DNA from: Gammaproteobacteria bacterium
GTDB taxonomy: Bacteria > Pseudomonadota > Gammaproteobacteria > Chromatiales > Chromatiaceae
Direction of reading: 5' to 3'
DNA: 9,258 bases
NCBI GenBank assembly: GCA_030625445.1
Contig: DAOUQU010000046.1
Span: 1 to 9,258 of the forward strand
Positions 1 to 4,371 of this stretch are shown here, piece by piece. Within the stretch, counting starts at the first letter, position 1. The number at the start of each line of letters is the position of its first letter. The notes beneath the pieces were generated by a model. The model was not told the DNA's origin. It ran no database searches and saw only the letters and a program-made list of their open reading frames with translations. Made by a program: the position numbers and the translations under genes.

Positions 1-786
1 GCCGGTGACGAGCCTCAACTGGAGCCGGCCCCGGGTGAAGAGAAGCTGTGGAGTGAGACCATCATCACCGGCCTGTTTGATGCAACAACCGATCAAAACA
101 GGCTCAAGCAGGCTGTGCAGCAGGCGGCAGGATCCCAAAATATTCAGCTGAAAATCGAGACTGAACTGCTGCAGGACCAACCCTGGGAACGCGCCTGGAT
201 GGAGAACTTTCATCCGATGCGTTTTGGCCAAAGACTTTGGGTCGTTCCGAGAGACCAGCAACTGCCATCCGACGTGCAGAATGCTGTCACCATGATGCTT
301 GATCCCGGCCTCGCCTTCGGCACCGGCACTCACCCGACGACGTCACTCTGCCTGCAGTGGCTGGATGGCACTGACCTGCATGGCAAATCAGTGATCGACT
401 ACGGCTGCGGCTCCGGTATTCTGGGGATTGCAGCGCTGCTGCTGGGCGCAGAATCAGTAACAGGCATCGATCACGATCCCCAGGCACTGACCGCCAGCAG
501 ACAGAACGCCGATGAGAACGGTGTCATCCAACACCTGACACTCCTGCCTGTCGGGAAACCAGTCGGCAAGCAGTGCGACATCCTGCTCGCCAACATCCTC
601 GCCAGCGTGCTGGTTGAACTGGCCCCGCTGCTCACTGAGATGGTCAAACCCGGGGGTGAGATCGCCCTCTCCGGAATCCTGCATGACCAGGCGGAAATGG
701 TTCAGCAGGCCTATGAGGAAAATTTCTCACTAAATCCACCGCAGAAGCTGGACGACTGGATCCTGATCACCGGCAAGCGAAAATAA
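1..786 (+). CDS. prmA: Ribosomal protein L11 methyltransferase PrmA, 5'-truncated by the window edge
   Basis: PrmA trimethylates ribosomal protein L11 in the cytoplasm using S-adenosylmethionine. The frame is open from base 1, so the true start lies upstream; against E. coli PrmA from memory (about 293 aa), roughly 35-40 N-terminal residues are missing and 261 are visible. The first visible residues match the end of the L11-binding N-terminal domain (a PGE...LW stretch). In visible numbering, the class I methyltransferase motif VIDYGCGSG is at 131-139, preceded by the PrmA signature DPGLAFGTGTHPTTSLCLQW, and the NILA motif that contacts the substrate amine is at 198-201. The gene ends with TAA at 784-786, and a heptad repeat array begins three to five bases later. 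rimO, another ribosomal-protein modification gene, converges on it about 540 bp away. The GTG at 115 is internal, not the start. Family assignment is near certain. Confidence 0.96.
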   Translation, partial: AGDEPQLEPAPGEEKLWSETIITGLFDATTDQNRLKQAVQQAAGSQNIQLKIETELLQDQPWERAWMENFHPMRFGQRLWVVPRDQQLPSDVQNAVTMMLDPGLAFGTGTHPTTSLCLQWLDGTDLHGKSVIDYGCGSGILGIAALLLGAESVTGIDHDPQALTASRQNADENGVIQHLTLLPVGKPVGKQCDILLANILASVLVELAPLLTEMVKPGGEIALSGILHDQAEMVQQAYEENFSLNPPQKLDDWILITGKRK

Positions 787-788
787 AA

Positions 789-817
789 GTTGGCAGTTTG
801 CAGTCGACAGTCGTCAG
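789..817 (-). repeat. Degenerate heptad array L1 (TNNNCAG x4)
   Basis: Four exact 7-nt units run from 790 to 817, each T-NNN-CAG on the plus strand, with variable triplets TGG, TTG, CGA and CGT. Read on the minus strand they are CTGNNNA units, the same family as the array at 1264-1322 but inverted. The array starts just after the prmA stop codon and ends 11 nt before the stop codon of the four-helix-bundle gene. Bases 789-803 are a perfect 15-bp reverse complement of 3739-3753, in a different intergenic region. Function unknown; it may be one end of a small element. Confidence 0.85.
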
Positions 818-828
818 CGATTAACAAA

Positions 829-1179
829 TCAGGGGTTCGCGAGGTTGAGAGAGCGGATCAGGCCTATTAGCATGGCGCTGATTTCTTTGGATTCAGTGAT
901 CCACTGCACTCCAATTTGATTGGGTATGTAGCCGACATCCATACCGATATAGGTTTGGGTGCGTAGTTCTGCGCATGAGCCTTTGGCGATATGAAGAAAG
1001 TAGATCTTCTCTTTTACTGAGAAACGTTCCATGCCTTCGGCAATGTTTGAAGGAATCGATAGTCCTGACCGGGTGATTTGATCTTTAAATCCAAAATCTC
1101 TCTGATCAGCAAGTTCTTTGTAAATTTCTGCGCTCAGTCTTGCTGAACGTTTCCAGACGTCCAAGTCTTCAAAAGGCAT
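829..1179 (-). CDS. Four-helix-bundle protein (23S rRNA intervening-sequence / S23 family)
   Basis: This 116-aa protein belongs to the four-helix-bundle family first known from intervening sequences in the 23S rRNA of some bacteria, related in fold to the Avd accessory protein of diversity-generating retroelements. Its biochemical role is not established. Family signatures seen: N-terminal F-x-D-L-x-VWK (3-10), S-I-P-S-NIAEG (41-49), then FLxxAKGSxxEL (61-72). I chose the ATG at 1179 because GAGG lies 10 nt upstream and the family normally begins just before this F-x-x-L-x-VW motif. The frame stays open to a TTG at 1284, but that extension runs through repeat sequence. Hand-counted GC over 841-1140 is about 44%, clearly below the neighbours. 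The gene sits alone between convergent prmA and rimO, with inverted heptad arrays on both sides and a possible stem-loop in its leader. It is not inside an rRNA gene here. Family confidence is high; function is open. Confidence 0.92.
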   Translation of the reverse strand: MPFEDLDVWKRSARLSAEIYKELADQRDFGFKDQITRSGLSIPSNIAEGMERFSVKEKIYFLHIAKGSCAELRTQTYIGMDVGYIPNQIGVQWITESKEISAMLIGLIRSLNLANP

Positions 1180-1200
1180 CTTCCTGATTCCTCTTATATT

Positions 1201-1248
1201 AGTTTGCAGTTTGCGCAAGTCTAATCGCATCATTGAAAACTGCCAACT
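1201..1248 (-). other. Possible stem-loop in the leader of the four-helix-bundle gene
   Basis: Bases 1201-1212 (AGTTTGCAGTTT) are complementary to 1237-1248 (AAACTGCCAACT) except at one position, with about 24 nt between. Both arms are made of the same heptads as the flanking arrays (TTTGCAG at 1203, CTGCCAA at 1240). In a leftward transcript the hairpin would end about 20 nt before the ATG at 1179, just upstream of the ribosome binding site. It could control translation or simply be a remnant of the repeat family. This is structure by inspection only. Confidence 0.5.
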
Positions 1249-1263
1249 TTTTTGTTGTTTTTC

Positions 1264-1323
1264 CTGCCAACTGCATACTGCCAACTGTCTTTTGCTGCCT
1301 ACTGCAAACTGACGACTGCAAAC
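1264..1323 (+). repeat. Degenerate heptad array R1 (CTGNNNA)
   Basis: Units CTG-NNN-A start at 1264, 1271 and 1278 (triplets CCA, CAT, CCA). A decayed unit at 1285 and a 3-nt phase slip follow, then units at 1295, 1302, 1309 and 1316 (CCT, CAA, ACG, CAA). The orientation is opposite to array L1 at 790-817. The array ends a few bases before the rimO stop codon (TAA read leftwards at 1331-1329). The sequence entering the array, TTTTCCTGCCAACTGC at 1259-1274, recurs exactly at 3720-3735, so the match between the two loci extends beyond the heptads. Confidence 0.85.
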
Positions 1324-1328
1324 TTCTT

Positions 1329-2639
1329 TTAAACTTCTGCGTAGAGATCATGCTCGGTTGCCGTGGTGATCTTCACTTCGACGAAGTCGCCGGGCTCGAG
1401 ATCCCAGCTGCCGTTAATCAGGACGTTTCCATCGATCTCCGGTGCATCCGCTTCACTGCGCGCAACCACATGATCAGCATGCACCTCATCCACCAGTACG
1501 ATCTGTTTTGATCCAATTTTGCGCTGCAGTTTTTCTGCACTGATCTGCGCCTGCAGCTGCATGAAGCGTTCCAGGCGATGCTGCTTGAGCTCCTCTGGAA
1601 CCTGGCCAGGGAAAGCATTGGCAGCCGCCCCCTCCACCGGTGAGTAAGCGAAGCAGCCGACACGGTCCAGCTGCGCCTGCTGCAGAAAGTCGAGAAGCCG
1701 CTCGAAATCATCATCAGTTTCCCCCGGAAATCCGACGATAAAGGTGCTGCGCAGCGTCAGTTGCGGACAGCTTTGCCGCCAGCGATGAATGCGTTCAAGC
1801 ACCTTTTCTGTCGCCGCAGGGCGTCTCATGCGCTTCAGCACAGCTTCGCTGCCATGCTGCAGCGGCATATCCAGGTAGGGAAGAATGTGACCTTCGGCCA
1901 TCAGGGGAATCAGGTCATCGACATGCGGATAGGGATAGACATAGTGCAGTCGAATCCAGGCCTGCAGCTTTCCCAGTTCATTGGCCAGCTCAAAGATACG
2001 GCTCGCTATCGGCCGTCCTTTCCAGAAGTCCGGACGGTATTTGATATCGACGCCGTAGGCGCTGGTATCCTGCGAAACAACCAGCAGTTCCCTGACACCG
2101 GAGGCGACCAGGTTTTCCGCCTCCTGCATCACTTCCGAGAGGGGGCGGCTGACGAGGTCACCCCGCATCTGCGGGATGATGCAGAAGCTGCAGCGGTGAT
2201 TGCATCCTTCGGAGATCTTTACATAGGCATAATGCTTCGGTGTCAGTTTGACGCCCTGCGGCGGCACCAGGGAGACAAAAGGATCATGGGGCGCCGGCAG
2301 GTGTCGATGCACATCCCTGACGACCTCCTCGAAGGCATGCGGACCTGTGATGGCCAGCACATTGGGATGGGCCTCGAGAATCTCCTCATCCCTGACGCCA
2401 AGACAACCGGTCACGATAACCTTGCCGTTCTCGCTGAGTGCTTCACCAATGGTATCAAGAGACTCCTCGACAGCTTCATCGATAAAGCCACAGGTGTTTA
2501 CGATCACCAGATCAGCATCTGCATAGTCATCGCTGAAGAGATAACCCTCGGCCCGCAGCCGGGTCAGGATACGCTCAGAATCCACCAGGTTTTTCGGGCA
2601 GCCAAGACTTACAAAACCAACCTTTGGAGCATCGTTCAT
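1329..2639 (-). CDS. rimO: Ribosomal protein S12 methylthiotransferase RimO
   Basis: RimO is a radical-SAM enzyme with two [4Fe-4S] clusters that adds a methylthio group to a conserved aspartate of ribosomal protein S12. At 436 aa it has normal family length. The N-terminal UPF0004 domain carries the auxiliary-cluster cysteines C14 (SLGCPKN), C50 (NTCGF) and C79 (TGCLG). The radical-SAM motif CNHRCSFC gives C146, C150 and C153. A C-terminal TRAM-like domain occupies roughly residues 370-436. The opening VGFVSLGCPKNLVDSE is typical of RimO rather than the paralogue MiaB. The ATG at 2639 overlaps the upstream 79-aa gene's TGA as ATGA, and no Shine-Dalgarno-like run lies in the 12 nt before it, so translational coupling is likely. 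It converges with prmA, separated by the four-helix-bundle locus. Confidence 0.97.
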   Translation of the reverse strand: MNDAPKVGFVSLGCPKNLVDSERILTRLRAEGYLFSDDYADADLVIVNTCGFIDEAVEESLDTIGEALSENGKVIVTGCLGVRDEEILEAHPNVLAITGPHAFEEVVRDVHRHLPAPHDPFVSLVPPQGVKLTPKHYAYVKISEGCNHRCSFCIIPQMRGDLVSRPLSEVMQEAENLVASGVRELLVVSQDTSAYGVDIKYRPDFWKGRPIASRIFELANELGKLQAWIRLHYVYPYPHVDDLIPLMAEGHILPYLDMPLQHGSEAVLKRMRRPAATEKVLERIHRWRQSCPQLTLRSTFIVGFPGETDDDFERLLDFLQQAQLDRVGCFAYSPVEGAAANAFPGQVPEELKQHRLERFMQLQAQISAEKLQRKIGSKQIVLVDEVHADHVVARSEADAPEIDGNVLINGSWDLEPGDFVEVKITTATEHDLYAEV

Positions 2640-2875
2640 GGGCGTGAATTGAGCAGGTCGCTGAGTGACATGACAGCCGCACTCTGCTCGACCTGGACCT
2701 TGATGGTCTCATTCAGTGCCAGATCTCCCGATGCAATATGCTCAAGCAGTTGTTCCGACAACTGCTGCGGCAGATCGAGCGCCTGAAACTCCTCCCGGAA
2801 ATCGAAGTGCAATTCCCACCCCGCGACACCGTCTGTCTGCAAAACACCGATGCGCATCGGTCCGTTAATATCCAT
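2636..2875 (-). CDS. Unknown 79-aa protein coupled to rimO
   Basis: I do not recognise this family. The protein is acidic, soluble-looking and rich in Leu, Gln and Glu, with no signal peptide, membrane segment or cysteine. It starts MDINGPMRIGV, has an amphipathic, probably helical middle (REEFQALDLPQQLSEQL), and ends in SLSDLLNSRP. I chose ATG at 2875 because GGAG lies six bases upstream; an adjoining GTG at 2878 is a less likely alternative. Its TGA overlaps the rimO ATG by four bases, and rimO has no evident ribosome binding site, so this is probably the first gene of a two-gene unit with rimO. That arrangement is the best argument that it is real. A role connected with RimO is only inference. 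Between this gene and the next one upstream lies a repeat-rich 204-bp gap. Confidence 0.72.
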   Translation of the reverse strand: MDINGPMRIGVLQTDGVAGWELHFDFREEFQALDLPQQLSEQLLEHIASGDLALNETIKVQVEQSAAVMSLSDLLNSRP

Positions 2876-2901
2876 CACTCTCTCCGTTCAATCGCTGTAT
2901 G

Positions 2902-2980
2902 CGTCATGCCGGCAAATGCCGGTATCCATGAATGCGGCACTCATCAGCTGATATGGATCCCGGCCTGCGCCGGGATGACG
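2902..2980. repeat. Large imperfect palindromic repeat (GTCATnCCGGC...type)
   Basis: Arms 2902-2929 and 2953-2980 pair at 23 of 28 positions around a 23-nt loop. Each arm also holds a small inverted repeat of its own (CCGGCAAATGCCGG; CCCGGCCTGCGCCGGG), so a branched structure is possible. The arm sequence resembles dispersed intergenic palindromes of many proteobacteria (GTCATTCCGGCGAA...-like), recalled from memory. It lies between the start of the 79-aa gene and the end of the lipoprotein gene, both leftward. No T-run follows, so a classical terminator is not supported. Confidence 0.8.
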
Positions 2981-3017
2981 GTGGTTACGTATGACCGTGG
3001 GAACCAGTGAAACACCT

Positions 3018-3043
3018 GTCATTGCGAGCGCAGCGCGGCAATC
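3018..3043. repeat. GTCATTGCGAG...GGCAATCT dispersed-repeat fragment
   Basis: This stretch has ATTGC at 3021-3025 and GCAAT at 3038-3042 in inverted orientation around a GCGC-rich centre. It resembles the GTCATTGCGAGCG...GCAATCT palindrome found between genes in many bacterial genomes, recalled from memory. It runs directly into the heptad array at 3041-3075. I see no coding sequence here. Confidence 0.6.
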
Positions 3044-3075
3044 TCAGTCCTCAGTCCTCAGTCCTCAGTCCTCAA
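3041..3075 (-). repeat. Homogeneous heptad array L2 (TCCTCAG)
   Basis: TCCTCAG repeats exactly at 3048, 3055 and 3062, with one-base-off units on each side (ATCTCAG at 3041, TCCTCAA at 3069). As a tandem repeat this is four copies of TCAGTCC from 3044. On the minus strand the unit is CTGAGGA, which fits the CTGNNNA pattern of the other arrays but with a fixed triplet. It ends five bases before the lipoprotein stop codon, just as array L1 lies just beyond the four-helix-bundle stop. Confidence 0.8.
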
Positions 3076-3079
3076 TAGC

Positions 3080-3652
3080 CTATCCGCACCGCTGTAATTG
3101 TACTGCATAACGATCTGATGTCTTCTGCACCTTTTTTGCATAATTCATCAGCCAGCGTTTACGTTTGTAGGTTCCTTTCGCGTATCCGCCCTGCCCTTCA
3201 TGATAAGCAAGATATTGGCGATAAGCATCCGATTTAGAGATCCCCAGTTTGCGAGATGAAACACTGGTGTACCAGCCGACAAAATCAATCGCATCATCGA
3301 AATCATTACGGTCAGCCCAGCGATGTCCTGTTTCACGCTTGTAGTTGTTCCAGGTGCCATCCAGCGCCTGCGGATAACCATAGGCAGAAGAGGGTCTGGG
3401 ACCGGGAATAATCCAGAGATATTTTTTCCGCGGCGGTTTGGCGTTCGCCCGAAAGGAGGACTCATGTTTCAGGATCGCCATCATCACCGGAATAGGCGTA
3501 CCCCAGCGTTGACTCGCCTCTTTGGCGTCATCATGCCAGCCGCGTTTCTCCTGGAAAATACTGCAGATATCATTGCGGTTTTTTGGGGGTGTGGATGAAC
3601 AGCCAACAATCACAAGTATGCACAGTGTAGATAGAAAAATCCGCCGCAGCAT
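3080..3652 (-). CDS. Lipoprotein with lysozyme-like (SLT-type transglycosylase) domain
   Basis: Probably an outer-membrane-anchored lipoprotein acting on peptidoglycan. Starting at ATG 3652 (190 aa), residues 1-17 form a lipoprotein signal ending in lipobox I15-V-G-C18, the lipidation cysteine. The mature domain carries ILKHESSF, whose E64 fits the catalytic Glu of the SLT/lysozyme fold, followed by SSAYGYPQALDGTWNNY and a C-terminal YLAYHEGQGGY. These match an uncharacterised family usually annotated as transglycosylase SLT-domain or putative lipoprotein. Enzymatic activity is inferred. An in-frame TTG at 3664 would add four residues; neither start has a strong ribosome binding site. Hand-counted GC in the middle of the gene is about 51%, slightly below the housekeeping genes. 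It is transcribed alone, divergent from the EF-hand gene, and lies between two heptad arrays of opposite orientation. Confidence 0.85.
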   Translation of the reverse strand: MLRRIFLSTLCILVIVGCSSTPPKNRNDICSIFQEKRGWHDDAKEASQRWGTPIPVMMAILKHESSFRANAKPPRKKYLWIIPGPRPSSAYGYPQALDGTWNNYKRETGHRWADRNDFDDAIDFVGWYTSVSSRKLGISKSDAYRQYLAYHEGQGGYAKGTYKRKRWLMNYAKKVQKTSDRYAVQLQRCG

Positions 3653-3724
3653 CAAGAACCCCAAACCCGAGAATAATCGAAGTAAAGAGTCTATCCCTCA
3701 TGTGTAAAGATGTCATTTGTTTTC

Positions 3725-3753
3725 CTGCCAACTGCCTACTGCAAACTGCCAAC
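3725..3753 (+). repeat. Degenerate heptad array R2 (CTGNNNA x4)
   Basis: Four exact units start at 3725, 3732, 3739 and 3746, with triplets CCA, CCT, CAA and CCA. This is the same family, orientation and lead-in (TTTTCCTGCCAACTGC, 3720-3735) as array R1. It begins 72 nt beyond the lipoprotein start codon, where R1 begins 84 nt beyond the four-helix-bundle start codon. It lies in the divergent gap between the lipoprotein and EF-hand genes and may overlap the promoter region of the latter. Confidence 0.88.
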
Positions 3754-3762
3754 TCGATAGGC

Positions 3763-3768
3763 TATACT
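3763..3768 (+). promoter_or_regulatory. Candidate -10 box for the EF-hand gene
   Basis: TATACT differs at one position from the sigma-70 -10 consensus and lies 27 nt before the EF-hand start codon. No good -35 is visible: with an 18-nt spacer the hexamer would be CTGCAA, part of a heptad unit. If this promoter is real, the repeat array supplies its -35 region. Weak evidence. Confidence 0.3.
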
Positions 3769-3795
3769 CCAATCTCACCAACGAGGAATCTTACG

Positions 3796-4083
3796 ATGAA
3801 AACAGTGTTTGTTGCCTTCTCCCTGCTGATGGGATCATCTGCATTTGCTGCAGCAGAGGGGAATTCCGGGACAGCTTTTCTTCATCACTTCGACAAGGAC
3901 AAGGATGGCAAGGTGAGCCTGGATGAATTTCGCGCTCCGGGAGATGAGTCATTCAAGAGAATTGATGCTGACGGTGATGGTTTTGCAACGGCTGAAGAGG
4001 CTGCCGCCTTCGAACAAAAAATGCGGGAGATGATGAAAAAGCGCAAAGCAGCTGCTTCCAAGCCCGGGAAAGATGCCCCCTGA
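3796..4083 (+). CDS. Small exported EF-hand calcium-binding protein
   Basis: This 95-aa protein has a clear Sec signal peptide (MKTVFVAFSLLMGSSAFA, cleavage probably after residue 18 or 19). Two canonical 12-residue EF-hand loops follow: D33-K-D-K-D-G-K-V-S-L-D-E44 and D57-A-D-G-D-G-F-A-T-A-E-E68. Both have acidic residues at loop positions 1, 3, 5 and 12 and Gly at 6, so both should bind calcium. The tail is rich in Met, Lys and Ala (KMREMMKKRK) and basic. Periplasmic location is inferred from the signal. The start is supported by GAGG nine bases upstream of ATG 3796; an in-frame extension to 3700 crosses the heptad array and is rejected. The gene stands alone and diverges from the lipoprotein gene. 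Its target is unknown; calcium buffering or sensing is the family's usual suggestion. Confidence 0.9.
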   Translation: MKTVFVAFSLLMGSSAFAAAEGNSGTAFLHHFDKDKDGKVSLDEFRAPGDESFKRIDADGDGFATAEEAAAFEQKMREMMKKRKAAASKPGKDAP

Positions 4084-4113
4084 ACATCCCTTTGACTTAG
4101 AAATGAATGAACA

Positions 4114-4357
4114 TAACCACGGAACAGACGGACTACACGGAAAAGAACAGCCAGCCATAAGGTGCAATAAGCTTTGCACATTGCACCAGGCAATGACATG
4201 GTGGGATGCGCTACCGCTTATGCCACCCAACGCGTCTGGTATGAATGTTTAGCCACAAATAGATATCGCTTTTTGATCTGTGTTTATCTGTGTGCATCTG
4301 TGGTAAAAAGTTTTCTGTTGATACATCTTTCCGTGTAGTCCGTGTGTTCCGTGGTTA
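4114..4357. mobile_element. 244-bp element with 30-bp inverted ends and no gene (MITE-like)
   Basis: The ends 4114-4143 and 4328-4357 are inverted repeats matching at 29 of 30 positions; the only mismatch is 4127 with 4344. Each end is a short array: CACGG/GACGG/CACGG at 4118, 4127 and 4136 (period 9), mirrored by CCGTG at 4331, 4340 and 4349. Inside are a perfect 8-bp inverted repeat GGTGCAAT/ATTGCACC (4161-4168 with 4180-4187), a hairpin around 4200-4227 (GGTGG/CCACC arms) and a period-10 array at 4276-4305. No ORF, and no target-site duplication that I could see. It nearly fills the gap between the EF-hand gene and the phytase-like gene, so it may be a non-autonomous mobile repeat or a structured dispersed repeat. 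Similar CCGTGTT-type sequences recur in many bacterial genomes, recalled from memory. Confidence 0.6.
4276..4305 (+). repeat. Period-10 array ATCTGTGNNN x3
   Basis: ATCTGTGTTT, ATCTGTGTGC and ATCTGTGGTA follow each other at 4276, 4286 and 4296: a fixed ATCTGTG core with a variable three-base tail. A degraded inverse motif (CCACAAATAGAT) lies at 4253-4264, suggesting a nested inverted repeat inside the 244-bp element. It resembles ATCTGTGTnn repeats common between bacterial genes, recalled from memory. Confidence 0.7.
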
Positions 4358-4371
4358 AAAAAGAGACCGGA

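Noticed and set aside
1180..1284. N-terminal extension of the four-helix-bundle gene to the TTG at 1284 or ATGs at 1233/1230
   Set aside because: The extension runs through heptad repeat and the possible hairpin, has no ribosome binding site, and is absent from the usual family N-terminus, while ATG 1179 has GAGG at good spacing.
829..1284. Diversity-generating retroelement
   Set aside because: The four-helix-bundle protein is related to Avd, but there is no reverse transcriptase and no template/variable repeat pair in the window.
1264..1323. CRISPR array
   Set aside because: Units are 7 nt with three variable bases; there are no repeats or spacers of CRISPR length and no cas genes.
1761..2786. 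341-aa open frame on the plus strand opposite rimO
   Set aside because: It lies antisense to rimO and across the 79-aa gene, shows no recognisable motifs, and is explained by the high-GC codon pattern of rimO.
3570..3752. 60-aa minus-strand frame starting in array R2, resembling the first residues of the extended four-helix-bundle frame
   Set aside because: The similarity (MAVCS...) comes only from both frames reading through the same heptad repeats.
3700..3795. Longer EF-hand protein starting at 3700
   Set aside because: It would place the signal peptide 32 residues inside the protein and translate the repeat array; ATG 3796 has a ribosome binding site and a proper signal peptide.
4357..4371. 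Rho-independent terminator for the ileS operon (T-run near 4357-4362 read leftwards)
   Set aside because: There is a T6 run but no stable stem directly before it between the stop codon and the run.
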